Shown: positions 1-8,468, counted from the first letter of the stretch. The stretch: DNA of 64,000 bases from Burkholderia sp. Bp9142 (GCF_003853415.1 NZ_QTPP01000003.1:124001-188000), one strand, 5' to 3'. Notes: a model not told the origin generated them from the letters alone. A program made the numbers and translations.

Positions 1-131
1 CGCGTCAGGCTTTCGCGCAGGCTCGACGCCTGCGGGTTCGCGACCTTGGTATCGGCCGCGCTGCCGCCGACGATGCCGAAACCGAGCGCGAGACCCAGGG
101 CGAGCGGCAATGCTTTGCGTGATGTCTGCAT
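1..131 (-). CDS. Exported protein, N-terminal fragment (gene runs off the window)
   Basis: Only the first 43 codons lie inside the window. The N-terminus reads MQTSRKALPLALGLALGFG, a basic start followed by a hydrophobic stretch, then VGGSAADTKVANPQ, which fits a cleavable Sec signal peptide. The ATG is preceded by GAGGAT at a good distance, which supports this start. The function cannot be read from this fragment. The gene is preceded by an unusually long stretch without genes (132-610), so it may have a long untranslated leader. Confidence 0.6.
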   Translation of the reverse strand, partial: MQTSRKALPLALGLALGFGIVGGSAADTKVANPQASSLRESLT

Positions 132-610
132 ACGTGATCCTCATCTCAACGGTTGGACACGCCTGCACGCTTGTGGCGAGCAGGCACGACACGGCCCGCG
201 CGCCGGCTCGATGGAACCGGTGCGGCGAAGCGGTGCTGGGAGATTCGACTGACTGAGGACGACTAAGCGTCAGGTCGAAGCGAATCGGAAAGGACAGGCG
301 GCGGGGAAGCGAACGGCAGGCAGGTGCGGCGACGGCGAAGCGAGCATCGTCATGTCATACCCCTCGGATCGGCATGGATATCGGTTCGGCAGCCTGCGCG
401 GCGCGACGTGCGTCGGACCCGGGCTCTCATCTCCTTAGGGCTGCCTATCTAATTGCGAGGTATGTTACAGAACATTTTCAGCGACTTTGCAAATTATTTT
501 CGAAGGCCGCTTCGGTCCGTCGATCAATCGCCGATATTGTTCAGAGAATGGCGGGAAACGCTGCCGGCGTGCGCAATAGCGCGCCGGATTGTACGCAAAA
601 GCAGCGCCGT
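132..610. other. Intergenic region, possible long leader of the exported-protein gene
   Basis: No gene is supported here. On the minus strand an AT-rich patch at about 460-492 contains TTGCAA and, 19 nt further on, TAACAT, which could be a weak promoter for the exported-protein gene. That would give a leader of roughly 330 nt. I looked for known riboswitch cores (glycine, SAM/SAH, TPP, cobalamin) and saw none I could support. Confidence 0.3.
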
Positions 611-1555
611 TCAGCGCGTCGCGCGGCGGTCGCTGCGCGGGCTCACGCCGAAACGCGAGCGGTACGTGCGCGAGAAATGCGATGGCGATTCGAAGCCGCA
701 TGCGACGCACACCGCCGTGATGCTCATGTCGGTCTGTTGCAGCAGCTCGCGCGCACGATCGAGGCGCAGGTTCAGGTAGAAGCGCGTCGGCGTGTCGTTC
801 AGCGTCGCGCTGAACAGCCGTTCGAGCTGGCGCCGCGTGATCGACACGTCCTGCGCGAGCGCGTCGGAGCCGAGCGGGTTCTCCATGTGCCGCTGCATCG
901 TGTCGATCACCTGGATCAGCTTGCGGTTGTGCACGCCGTAGCGCGCGGCGATTTCGAGCCGCTGGCTGTCCGAGCGCTGCCGGATGCGGCTGACGACGAA
1001 CTGCTCGGAGATCGCCGCCGCGAGATCGGCGCCGTGCCGCCGGCCGATCAGGTCGAGCATCATGTCGATCGACGCGGTGCCGCCCGCGCAGGTGATGCGC
1101 CGGTCGTCGATCTCGAACAATTCCTGTGTCGCGTTCAGGCCCGGGTAGCGTTCGCGGAATGCGGCAAGCGCCTCCCAGTGCAGCGTGAGCGTTTGCGATG
1201 CGTCGAACAGCCCGGCCTCCGCGAGCACGAAGCTGCCGGTGTCGATGCCGCCGAGCGTCGCGCCGTGCCGGTTCTGGCGGCGCAGCCAGTCGCCGAGCGC
1301 GCGGTCGTAGCACACGAGCGGATCGAAGCCGGCGACCACGAACACCGTCCCGACCTGCGCGACGTCCGCGTATGCGGCTTCGGCCGCGACCGGGATGCCG
1401 TTGCTCGCGGCGACGGGCGCGCCGTCCGCGCTGATCACGTGCCAGCGGTACAGCTCGGTGCGAAACCGGTTCGCGACGCGCAGCGGCTCGACCGCGGACA
1501 TGAAGCCGAGCGCGGAGAAGCCGGGCAGCAACAGGAAGTGGAAATCCTCTGGCAT
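611..1555 (-). CDS. GlxA-family AraC-type transcriptional regulator (GbdR/ArgR-like)
   Basis: A 314-residue protein with a DJ-1/PfpI-like (GATase1) sensor fold at about residues 1-170 (MPEDFHFLLLPGFSALGF start, LGGIDTGSF nucleophile-elbow region) and a two-helix-turn-helix AraC domain at about 215-310 (ITRRQLERLF, ITAVCVACGFESPSHFSR). This is the architecture of GlxA-family activators such as GbdR, CdhR and ArgR, which sense small nitrogen compounds. An open frame extends 34 codons upstream, but the MPEDF start is the usual family start and removes a low-complexity Arg/Ala/Pro extension. The target cannot be deduced; the next gene on this strand is another AraC regulator of a different subfamily. 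Confidence 0.85.
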   Translation of the reverse strand: MPEDFHFLLLPGFSALGFMSAVEPLRVANRFRTELYRWHVISADGAPVAASNGIPVAAEAAYADVAQVGTVFVVAGFDPLVCYDRALGDWLRRQNRHGATLGGIDTGSFVLAEAGLFDASQTLTLHWEALAAFRERYPGLNATQELFEIDDRRITCAGGTASIDMMLDLIGRRHGADLAAAISEQFVVSRIRQRSDSQRLEIAARYGVHNRKLIQVIDTMQRHMENPLGSDALAQDVSITRRQLERLFSATLNDTPTRFYLNLRLDRARELLQQTDMSITAVCVACGFESPSHFSRTYRSRFGVSPRSDRRATR

Positions 1556-1682
1556 CGGGGCGTGGGGTGGAGTCGGGGGGGCGTCGCGCGCTGCGCGGCG
1601 AGCGGCCAGGGCAGCCACACGCCGCGCCCGGCTCGCGGGCGTCGCACGTTCAACCACGGATTATCGCGGGTTTTGCGGGCGG

Positions 1683-2645
1683 TCAGCGCGTTTTTGCGTG
1701 GCGCACCGTCCGGCGCGCCGTCGTCGAGGGCAGTTCGCCGAACTGGGCCTTGTACGCGTTCGCGAAATGCCCGAGGTGGATGAAGCCCCAGCGCGCGGCC
1801 GCCTCGCAGATCGGCAGGTCGGACTGCCGCGTGTCGAGCAGCAGGCGTCGCACCTGCGCGAGGCGCAGTGAGCGCGTGTAGTTCAGCGGGCCGGTCTGCA
1901 CGACCGACTGGAAGCTGTTCTGCATCGTGCGCCGGCTCACGCGCAGCTGCGTGCACAGGCTCAGGATGTCGACGGGCGCTTCCGGGTGCTCGATCACGTA
2001 GTCGTGCACGCGGCGCACGATGTCGGCGTGGCACGCATGCGTGAGGCGGTTTGGCGGCTCGGGCATCCGGTAGGTGAGGAGATCGACGAGCACGTTGGCG
2101 ACATCGCAGCGCAGCTCGGACTGCGCACGGGGCGCGTCGAACATGTCGGGCGCCGACAGTACGCGTTCGAGCAGCGTCGCGAGCTGCACGCTCGCGCGTT
2201 CGCGCGCGGCGACCGGCACATCGACGACGCCGCGCCGCAGCGTGCGCGTGTCGAGCCGGACGTCGGCGGCATCCTCGATCTGCTGCGTCAGCTCGGGATC
2301 GACAGCCACGCCGATCAGCGACATGTCGTCAGGAGAATGGAGTTCGAAAGGCGCGCCGCCGCGCGCCATCACGATCGTGCCGCGTTCGATGCGCGCATCG
2401 CCGAACGCGAAGGTGCCCGAGCCGGTGAGCGGCATCCCGAACACCGTATGGCCGGGCGGCAGGCGCCCGCGCTGGATGACGCGCACGTTCGCCGCCTCCT
2501 GGAACAGCTGCACGCCGTCGAGCTCCACGTGCTTGACCGCGCTGCGATACGAGCCGGAGCCGATCTGGTCGTAACGCTGGTCCCAGCCGCGCAGCGCCTC
2601 GGCATGCCGGTCTGCGTCGTCGAACCTCTGGTGAAACACGAGCAC
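1683..2645 (-). CDS. AraC-family regulator, EutR-like, divergent from the amine dehydrogenase operon
   Basis: A 320-residue protein with a variable N-terminal sensor domain and a C-terminal AraC/XylS DNA-binding domain at about residues 215-318 (LCTQLRVSRRTMQNSFQ, CEAAARWGFIHLGHFANAYKAQFGELPS). The N-terminal half (WDQRYDQIGSGSYRS, FGMPLTGSG) resembles the EutR-like class that commonly sits beside amine-utilisation genes. The start is GTG, chosen because GGAGG lies directly upstream. It is divergent from aauB with about 240 bp between them, so activation of the aromatic amine dehydrogenase operon in response to amines is the natural inference. Its upstream region also carries an 18-bp perfect palindrome that does not look like an AraC site. 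Confidence 0.85.
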   Translation of the reverse strand: MLVFHQRFDDADRHAEALRGWDQRYDQIGSGSYRSAVKHVELDGVQLFQEAANVRVIQRGRLPPGHTVFGMPLTGSGTFAFGDARIERGTIVMARGGAPFELHSPDDMSLIGVAVDPELTQQIEDAADVRLDTRTLRRGVVDVPVAARERASVQLATLLERVLSAPDMFDAPRAQSELRCDVANVLVDLLTYRMPEPPNRLTHACHADIVRRVHDYVIEHPEAPVDILSLCTQLRVSRRTMQNSFQSVVQTGPLNYTRSLRLAQVRRLLLDTRQSDLPICEAAARWGFIHLGHFANAYKAQFGELPSTTARRTVRHAKTR

Positions 2646-2682
2646 GGCGCCTCCGGCGATCGTTCGGACCGCGCAAGATTAA

Positions 2683-2700
2683 ACCGACCGCGCGGTCGGT
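2683..2700. promoter_or_regulatory. 18-bp perfect palindrome, TetR-type operator candidate
   Basis: ACCGACCGCGCGGTCGGT is a perfect palindrome 38 nt upstream of the GTG start of the EutR-like AraC gene and about 190 nt upstream of aauB. Its form, ACCGACCG facing CGGTCGGT, is typical of TetR-family operators rather than AraC sites, which are usually direct repeats. No TetR gene lies in this window, so the binding protein would be encoded elsewhere. Confidence 0.5.
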
Positions 2701-2886
2701 GCAATACGGATGAGCGCTATTCCTCCGGGGGTTTTCGAGGGGTCGGAAGCTGCCGGCAACAGGCGCCTTTCAGGCGGTTTTCCAATATCCCGAATCGGCA
2801 CGCACGCGTTGCCGGTCCGGGTGCTGAACGGATTTATTGTCGAACTACAGTCGCCCCACATAACGTGAATCCCAACTGGAGGCGAC

Positions 2887-4044
2887 ATGAGAACAAGGCG
2901 ACGCACCGCGGCTTACGCGGCGACGCTGGCGTTCGCGGCGGCGTGGGCCGGCAGCGCGGACGCGACGGAAAAGCCTGAGGAACTGGTCGTGCAGAAGATG
3001 CCGCCGTGGCATCCGCACGAGGTGTACGTCGTCGATATCGCGATGCCGACGATGACCGACGGGCGAATCTTCGTGTACGACGCCGACGCGAGGAAGCTGC
3101 TCGGCCAGATCGACGGCGGCTTCGCGCCCGGCCTCGCGATCTCGCCCGACCACAAGACGAGCTTCATCGCGACGACCTATTTCTCGCGCGGCTCGCACGG
3201 CACGCGGACCGACGTCGTCGAGATGACCGACAACACGACGCTCGATCACACGGGCGAGATCGTGATTCCGGCGAAGCACGGGCAGCACGTGCCGTCGCCG
3301 TACAACACCGCGTTCAGCGCGGACGGCAAGCGGCTGTACGTCGCGAACATCACGCCGGCTGCGTCGGTGACGGTGATCGACGCGGTGTCGAAGAAGGTGC
3401 TGTCGGAGATCGACACCGCGGCATGCGTGCTCGCGTATCCGTCGGGGAACGACCGCTTCGCCGCGCTGTGCGAAAGCGGCAAGGCGCTCACCGTCACGCT
3501 CGACGCGAACGGCAAGGAAGCGAAGCGCACGATGTCGGACGCGTTCATCGACGTCGACAACGATCCGGCCTTCATCAACGCGTCGCGCTACCACGGCGGC
3601 TATCTGTTCACGACGTACCACGGCAACGTGCGCGGCGCCGATTTCAGCGGCGACAAGCCCGCGTTCGGCAAGTCGTGGTCGTTGCTGACCGACGCCGAGC
3701 GCGCCGAGGGCTGGCGCCCGGGCGGCATGCAGCAGACGGCCGTGCACGCGAAGCAGAACCGCTACTACGTGCTGATGCACAAGGGCGGCGACGGCACGCA
3801 CAAGGATCCCGGCACGCAGGTGTGGGTGTACGACCTGAAGACGAAACAGCGCGTCGCGCGCTGGGATCTCGCGCAGCTGAAGATCGATCCGCTCGTGTCG
3901 ATCCAGGTCAGCGAGGATGACAAGCCGCTGTTCTACGGGCTGACGGGCACGTCCGATCTCGTCGTGATGGACGCGCGCACCGGCAAGCTGCAGCACGTCG
4001 AGAAGCAGATCGGCAGTACGTCGACGCTGCTCGTGAACCCGTGA
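2887..4044 (+). CDS. aauB: Aromatic amine dehydrogenase, heavy (beta-propeller) subunit
   Basis: A 385-residue periplasmic protein: Sec signal peptide at about 1-26 (ATLAFAAAWAGSADA), then a seven-bladed YVTN/WD-like propeller (VYVVDIAMPTMTDGRIFVYD, FSADGKRLYVANITPAASVTVID). This is the large-subunit architecture of methylamine and aromatic amine dehydrogenases, which form a heterotetramer with the TTQ-bearing light chain and oxidise primary amines such as tyramine, tryptamine or phenylethylamine to aldehydes plus ammonia. GGAGG precedes the ATG. Gene order B-E-D-A matches the aau/mau clusters. The aromatic rather than methylamine assignment rests on the aauBEDA order and the light-chain sequence; the true substrate is inferred. 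Confidence 0.88.
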   Translation: MRTRRRTAAYAATLAFAAAWAGSADATEKPEELVVQKMPPWHPHEVYVVDIAMPTMTDGRIFVYDADARKLLGQIDGGFAPGLAISPDHKTSFIATTYFSRGSHGTRTDVVEMTDNTTLDHTGEIVIPAKHGQHVPSPYNTAFSADGKRLYVANITPAASVTVIDAVSKKVLSEIDTAACVLAYPSGNDRFAALCESGKALTVTLDANGKEAKRTMSDAFIDVDNDPAFINASRYHGGYLFTTYHGNVRGADFSGDKPAFGKSWSLLTDAERAEGWRPGGMQQTAVHAKQNRYYVLMHKGGDGTHKDPGTQVWVYDLKTKQRVARWDLAQLKIDPLVSIQVSEDDKPLFYGLTGTSDLVVMDARTGKLQHVEKQIGSTSTLLVNP

Positions 4045-4051
4045 GGCCGCG

Positions 4052-4606
4052 ATGACGCTCGATCCCGTACTCGCCACCAGCGCGCAGGCCGGCGCTGCCG
4101 TCGTCGTGCTGCTCGGCGCCTTCGCGAAGATGCGCCGGCCTGCGGCGTTCCGGCAGGCGCTCGCCGGCTATCGCCTGCTGCCCGATGCGCTCACCGTACC
4201 CGCCGCGTTCGCGATTCCGCTCGCGGAAGCCGTCGGCGCCGCGGCGCTGCTGTTTCACGAGACACGCATGACCGGCGCGCTCGGCCTGATCGCGTTGCTG
4301 CTCGTCTTCGCGGCCGGCATGACGATCAACATCCTGCGCGGCCATACCGACATCGACTGCGGCTGTTCCGGTTTTGCCGCCGCGCGCGCGGATGCGCCGC
4401 GCGGCATCGGCTGGCTGCATGTCGCACGCGTGCTGCTGCTCGTCGTGCTGGCCGCGACCGCGTTCGTCGAGCCGGGCAGCCGCGCGGTCGTGTGGTTCGA
4501 CTATCTGACGCTGTTCTCTTCCGTGCTGCTGATCGTCTGCGCGCTGCTCACCGTCGACGTGCTGCTCGCCAACGTACCGCGCCTTTCCCATCTGAGGAAT
4601 TCATGA
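4052..4606 (+). CDS. aauE: Amine dehydrogenase maturation membrane protein (MauE/DoxX-like)
   Basis: A 184-residue integral membrane protein with about four to five hydrophobic segments (AGAAVVVLLGAF, VGAAALLF, LGLIALLLVFAAGMTINI, VARVLLLVVLAATAFV) and the pair CGCSG after a short DID stretch, as in MauE-type proteins. MauE homologues are required with MauD for accumulation and correct disulfide formation of the Cys-rich light subunit. It starts 7 nt after aauB, and its stop overlaps the aauD start (ATGA), so the two are translationally coupled. Confidence 0.85.
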   Translation: MTLDPVLATSAQAGAAVVVLLGAFAKMRRPAAFRQALAGYRLLPDALTVPAAFAIPLAEAVGAAALLFHETRMTGALGLIALLLVFAAGMTINILRGHTDIDCGCSGFAAARADAPRGIGWLHVARVLLLVVLAATAFVEPGSRAVVWFDYLTLFSSVLLIVCALLTVDVLLANVPRLSHLRNS

Positions 4607-5238
4607 TGCAAACCGCTCTCACCGTTTCCACCGCCTTGCTGTGGGTCGCCGTTCTCGCGCTCGGCGCGATCTGCCTCGCGCTCGTGCGCCAGATCGGCAT
4701 CCTGTACGAACGCATCATGCCGGCCGGCGCACTGATGATCGACAAGGGCCCGGCAGTCGGCGCGATGGCGCCGACCTTCGAACTGACCGACATTCGCGGC
4801 TCGCAGGTGAAGGTCGGCGGCATCGATGCATCGGGCAAGGCGACGCTGCTGTTCTTCCTGTCGCCGACGTGCCCGGTCTGCAAGAAGCTGCTGCCGCTGT
4901 TGCCGTCGCTGCAGGCGAGCGAATCGACGCCGGTGAACATCGTGCTCGCGAGCGACGGTGATCGCGATGAACACACGCGCTTCGCGCAGAAGCACGACCT
5001 CGCGCGTTTCCCGTACGTGCTGTCGCAGGAACTCGGCCTCGCGTACCAGATCGGCAAGCTGCCGTATGCGGTGCTGCTCGACGACACCGGCACCGTGCGC
5101 GCGAAGGGGCTCGTCAACACCCGCGAGCATCTGGAGAGCCTGTTCGAAGCGAAGGAGCGTGGCGTTGCATCGCTGCAGCAGTTCGTGCACGGCGATCACG
5201 ACCACGGCGGTCACGAAAAGCACGCGCAGCGCGCGTGA
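4603..5238 (+). CDS. aauD: Amine dehydrogenase maturation thiol-disulfide protein (MauD-like)
   Basis: A 211-residue protein with one N-terminal membrane anchor (about residues 5-27) and a periplasmic thioredoxin/AhpC-like domain carrying the redox motif CPVC at residues 90-93 (LSPTCPVCKK). It acts as the disulfide isomerase-like partner needed for the light chain, which has 14 Cys. The start overlaps the aauE stop; a second ATG immediately follows and could also serve. The C-terminus is His-rich (HGDHDHGGHEKH), possibly metal binding. Confidence 0.87.
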   Translation: MMQTALTVSTALLWVAVLALGAICLALVRQIGILYERIMPAGALMIDKGPAVGAMAPTFELTDIRGSQVKVGGIDASGKATLLFFLSPTCPVCKKLLPLLPSLQASESTPVNIVLASDGDRDEHTRFAQKHDLARFPYVLSQELGLAYQIGKLPYAVLLDDTGTVRAKGLVNTREHLESLFEAKERGVASLQQFVHGDHDHGGHEKHAQRA

Positions 5239-5277
5239 TCGGCCGACCCTCTTTCAACGTCAACGGAGGACAACGAC

Positions 5278-5823
5278 ATGGGCCTGTTTGATTCATGGTT
5301 CGAGCGGTCGGCGCGTGGCGTCGCGCAGCATAGTTCGCGGCGCAGTGCGATGGCGAAGCTCGGCAAGGTGCTGGTGGGGTCGGCGATGCTGCCGCTGTTG
5401 CCGGTCGATCGCACCGCGTATGCAGCGGATGCGGCGTCCGGCGCATCGGCGGCATCCGGTGCCGCCGCGTCGGGCGCAAGCGACGATCCGATGAGCTGCG
5501 ATTACTGGAAATACTGCGCGATCGACGGCTGGCTGTGCAGTTGCTGCGGCGGCACGTCGAGCAGCTGCCCGCCGGGCACGACGCCGTCGCCGATCACGTG
5601 GATCGGCACCTGCCGCAATCCGCACGACGGGTCGGACTACATCGTGTCGTACAACGACTGCTGCGGCAAGACGTCGTGCGGCAAGTGCTTCTGCAACCGC
5701 AACGAGCGCGAGAAGCCGCTGTACAAGCTGTCGCTGAACAACGACATCAACTGGTGCATGGCGAACGGCAATTCGAATTATCACTGTTCGGTTTCGGTCT
5801 TGTTGGGAGCAGCCAAGCAATGA
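5278..5823 (+). CDS. aauA: Aromatic amine dehydrogenase, light subunit carrying TTQ
   Basis: A 181-residue precursor with a twin-arginine type leader (SSRRSAMAKLG, Arg21-Arg22) as in methylamine dehydrogenase light chains. The mature part contains 14 Cys, the pattern SCDYWKYCAIDG, and the two Trp expected to be cross-linked into tryptophan tryptophylquinone: Trp108 (in ITWIGTC) and Trp159 (in NDINWCM). Asp127 (in YNDCCG) aligns with the catalytic Asp of the family. An Ala/Ser-rich linker (about 50-70) follows the leader. GGAGG precedes the start. It feeds electrons to a periplasmic acceptor; two cytochrome c genes follow with overlaps. Confidence 0.92.
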   Translation: MGLFDSWFERSARGVAQHSSRRSAMAKLGKVLVGSAMLPLLPVDRTAYAADAASGASAASGAAASGASDDPMSCDYWKYCAIDGWLCSCCGGTSSSCPPGTTPSPITWIGTCRNPHDGSDYIVSYNDCCGKTSCGKCFCNRNEREKPLYKLSLNNDINWCMANGNSNYHCSVSVLLGAAKQ

Positions 5824-6320
5824 ACGTGAAGCAAGCTGGAATGATCGTGGTCGCGTGCGTGGCGGCTGTCGCGGGTTTTGCGTTGCCGGGTTTGGCCGGT
5901 GCGCAGCAGGCCGTCCATTACCCGGCGGGCAAGAGCCTGTTCGACGCGCAATGCGCGGTGTGCCACCAGGCGGGCGGCAAGGGGCAGGACGGCCTCGCGC
6001 CGCCGCTGACCGAGTATCCGGGCAAGTACGCGACGGCAGAGGCGGGCCGCGCGCAGCTCGTCGCGACGCTGTTGCACGGGATGTTCGGCGAGATCAACGT
6101 GCACGACAAACGCTACAACTTCAAAATGCCGTCGTTCGCGAGCGCAAGCGATGACGATATCGCGAACGTGCTCAACTACGTCGTGTTCGATCTCAACGAC
6201 AAGCACGGCGACGCGAAGCCGTTCACGGCAGCCGACATTCGCGCGGCGCGTGCGAAGGAGATGGACGGCACGGCCGTTCACGCGCAACGTGCGGTCGTGA
6301 CGAAGGGGCTGGGGCTGTGA
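5820..6320 (+). CDS. Periplasmic monohaem cytochrome c of the amine dehydrogenase operon
   Basis: A 166-residue protein with a signal peptide (about 1-28, ending LAGAQQ) and a single c-type haem site CAVCH at residues 45-49; Met103 in FKMPSFAS is the likely sixth ligand. Its start overlaps the aauA stop (ATGA), so it is coupled to the light chain and is the obvious candidate for accepting electrons from TTQ or passing them to the respiratory chain in place of azurin or amicyanin. It is a class I cytochrome of the CCCH type. Confidence 0.87.
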   Translation: MNVKQAGMIVVACVAAVAGFALPGLAGAQQAVHYPAGKSLFDAQCAVCHQAGGKGQDGLAPPLTEYPGKYATAEAGRAQLVATLLHGMFGEINVHDKRYNFKMPSFASASDDDIANVLNYVVFDLNDKHGDAKPFTAADIRAARAKEMDGTAVHAQRAVVTKGLGL

Positions 6321-6844
6321 ATGCCGGATGCATTCGGCGTCGTGGCCGGCGTGCGGTGGCGTTGCGGATCGGGGCATTCGTGACACGCCGTCTGTCTTCG
6401 GTGCTGGGGGTTGCTGTCGCGGCATGCGCGATTGCCGTACCCGCACATGCCGACGGCGTGACCGACACCACACGCGCGCACCAGCACTGGGTGCTCAACT
6501 GCATGGGCTGCCACACGGCGACGGGCGGCGGCATTCCGGGCAAGGTGCCGCCGCTCGCGAACTCGCTTGGTTATTTCACGCATCTGTCAGCGGGGCGCGA
6601 GTACGTGATGCGCGTGCCCGGCGCGTCGAATTCGGCGCTGTCGGACAAGGATCTCGCCGACGTGCTCAACTGGGTGCTCACGACGATGAACCGCGATGCG
6701 CTGCCGCGCGATTTCAAGCCTTATACCGCGGCCGAAGTCGCCGCGCATCGACGGCCGGCGTTTTCTGACGTCGCGACGGTACGTGCCGGGCTGGTCCGCG
6801 CGCTGCACGAGCGCGGGGTCACGGGTGTGTCGGATCGGTACTGA
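6317..6844 (+). CDS. Second monohaem cytochrome c of the amine dehydrogenase operon
   Basis: A 175-residue protein with an N-terminal signal (about 24-46, SVLGVAVAACAIAVPAHADG) and one haem-binding motif, CMGCH, at residues 62-66. It starts with GTG overlapping the previous stop (GTGA); the first 20 residues are Arg-rich, so a later GTG at about residue 22 is also possible. It is probably a second electron carrier of the same operon. With one CXXCH only, it cannot be a dihaem MauG-type TTQ-forming enzyme. Confidence 0.82.
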   Translation: MNAGCIRRRGRRAVALRIGAFVTRRLSSVLGVAVAACAIAVPAHADGVTDTTRAHQHWVLNCMGCHTATGGGIPGKVPPLANSLGYFTHLSAGREYVMRVPGASNSALSDKDLADVLNWVLTTMNRDALPRDFKPYTAAEVAAHRRPAFSDVATVRAGLVRALHERGVTGVSDRY

Positions 6845-6921
6845 TCGGCTTCGCCGATGAAGCTTCGGTACCGGGAACGGCGGATTGGCGGTATTCAGGG
6901 CGGCGCGGTATCCCCGCGCCG

Positions 6922-7002
6922 TCACGCGCGGATCAACACGACGCCGAGGATCAGGCACGCCGCGCCGGCGATGCGTATTACGTTGACCGGATGCTGCGGC
7001 GC
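6922..7002 (-). pseudogene. Remnant of the C-terminus of a small drug/metabolite transporter (SMR/EamA type)
   Basis: The last 26 codons of a lost gene remain in frame to a stop: APQHPVNVIRIAGAACLIL followed by GVVLIRA. A short loop with a Pro followed by a final hydrophobic helix ending at the C-terminus is the signature of SMR/DMT transporters (compare LPAIIGMMLICAGVLIINL in EmrE). No matching upstream part exists in this frame, so the gene has been truncated by the neighbouring rearrangement. Confidence 0.45.
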
Positions 7003-7107
7003 GTAGCAGTTTCCCGATCGAGAACACCGAATTGGCAGCGCGCCATTTCCGCGTTACGCTCGTTTCGCCGGTCGACGCCGGCGCTGAATGGATCGTGGGA
7101 GGCTCAA

Positions 7108-7485
7108 ATGGCGATCGAATACTTTGCAGAGCGCAATCCGGTCACTCGAAACCAGCCCCGGTCGCTGGCGACCAAGGCTGGCGATCTGGTGTTCGTGTCC
7201 GGTCAGGTGGCGAGAAACGAAGACGGGAGCCTCGTCGCAGGCGGGATCGAAGCGCAGACGCGTCAGACATTGAAGAACGTCGCCCACGTGCTCTCGCTGG
7301 CGGGATGCACACTCGGCGACGTGGTGAAAACCACTGTCTGGCTCGAGGACGCGCGCGACTTCGCGGAATTCAATCGTGTCTATGCGGAGTTCTTCCCGGG
7401 GAACAAGCCGTCACGATCGACCTTGCAGGCGACGAACATGGTCGGTACCAAGATCGAAATCGAGGCGATTGCCTGCAGGCCCTGA
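7108..7485 (+). CDS. RidA family enamine/imine deaminase
   Basis: A 125-residue protein of the YjgF/YER057c/UK114 family, full length for the family. The core signature is present: GDLVFVSGQVARNEDGSLVAGG, QTRQTLKNVAHVLSLAGCTLGDVVKTTVWLED, and the conserved Arg in KPSRSTLQAT. These homotrimers hydrolyse reactive enamines and imines formed by PLP enzymes or amino acid oxidases. The ATG is preceded by GGGAGG; a frame open further upstream has no such site. It stands alone between a transporter remnant and a convergent binding-protein gene, so the substrate is unknown. Confidence 0.85.
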   Translation: MAIEYFAERNPVTRNQPRSLATKAGDLVFVSGQVARNEDGSLVAGGIEAQTRQTLKNVAHVLSLAGCTLGDVVKTTVWLEDARDFAEFNRVYAEFFPGNKPSRSTLQATNMVGTKIEIEAIACRP

Positions 7486-7611
7486 GCGCCGAGAGCGGTG
7501 TGCCGGGTATCCGGGTGAGCGTCGGATCGATGCCCGCATCCATGAAAATGGATGGCGGATGGCGGCAAGCTCGAAATTTTTCGGCATATCGGTAGTTGCG
7601 ATGGTCGTGCG

Positions 7612-8376
7612 TTATCGAGCCGGCGGCTCAAAGCCCCTTTTGCGCAGAACGGCTATCGCTTCGGCCGATGTCAGTAATTGGATCAGCGCCTGCGCCGCGG
7701 CGGGATCCTTCGTATCGCGGCCGATGCCGGCGGTGTAGACCGTGTCGTGCTGGAGTTCGCGCGGCAGCAGACCGACCAGCCGGACGCCTGGGACATCGAC
7801 GATGTTCGGCACCGTGATGACGGTCGCATCAGCCGTGCCATCCGCCACGGCCGCGATGACGTCGCCGCCCCGCACGGGTACGAGATGCGGCCTGACCGTG
7901 TCCGAGATGCCAAGCCGGTCGAGTAGTTCGACGAGCCAGGCTCCGCTCCCGCTCTCCGGCGACCACGACAGCGAACGCAAGTTGACCAGTGCCTGCCTGA
8001 ACGCGTCGACCGTCGCGATAGTCGGCACGGGGACATCCGCGCGCGCGGCCATTCCGACCGAAGCTTTCGCGACGTCGGTACGCGTGATCGATACGATTTT
8101 GTCTGCTTTGATCAACGCGTCGATCTGGCCGGGCAGCAGGATCGCGACGTCGAATGCTTCCCCGGCTTCGATCCGGCGCTCCAGCGTCGTGGCGTTGTCG
8201 AACGTCGTCACGAGTCGTTGGCCGGTCTTCGATTCGAACGCGGGCGCGAGTTCGGCGAGTGTCGCTTTGAGCGTCGGCGTGCTGAACACCTTGAGGCCGT
8301 CCGCGCATGCCACACTGATGCCGGCGAGCATCAGCAACGCAACGAAACACCCATTCAACAGCATCCTGATGATCAT
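7612..8376 (-). CDS. ModA-like periplasmic substrate-binding protein
   Basis: A 254-residue exported protein with signal peptide at about 1-25 (MLLNGCFVALLMLAGISVACA) and the extracellular solute-binding fold used by molybdate-binding ModA (LKVFSTPTLKATLAELAPAFE, TTFDNATTLERRIEAGEAFDVAILLPGQIDAL). Orphan proteins of this kind, without a ModBC neighbour, are common beside LysR regulators in Burkholderia, and their ligand is usually unknown, so molybdate should not be assumed. The start was set at the ATG preceded by GGGGAG; an open frame continues 24 codons upstream. It is divergent from a LysR gene. Confidence 0.75.
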   Translation of the reverse strand: MIIRMLLNGCFVALLMLAGISVACADGLKVFSTPTLKATLAELAPAFESKTGQRLVTTFDNATTLERRIEAGEAFDVAILLPGQIDALIKADKIVSITRTDVAKASVGMAARADVPVPTIATVDAFRQALVNLRSLSWSPESGSGAWLVELLDRLGISDTVRPHLVPVRGGDVIAAVADGTADATVITVPNIVDVPGVRLVGLLPRELQHDTVYTAGIGRDTKDPAAAQALIQLLTSAEAIAVLRKRGFEPPAR

Positions 8377-8468
8377 CGCCGTCTCCCCGTCCGAAACGTC
8401 CACCGGCCCCGGCATGCGGGTGCGCAAGGCCGTCCCGGTTACCATCATAGGCTGGCGCTTGATCCAGA

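Noticed and set aside
132..610. Riboswitch in the leader before the exported-protein gene
   Set aside because: No conserved core of any class I know could be matched by eye.
4603..5238. Reading the CPVC protein as a general thioredoxin or DsbE for cytochrome maturation
   Set aside because: Its overlap with aauE, position before aauA and N-terminal anchor fit the MauD role better.
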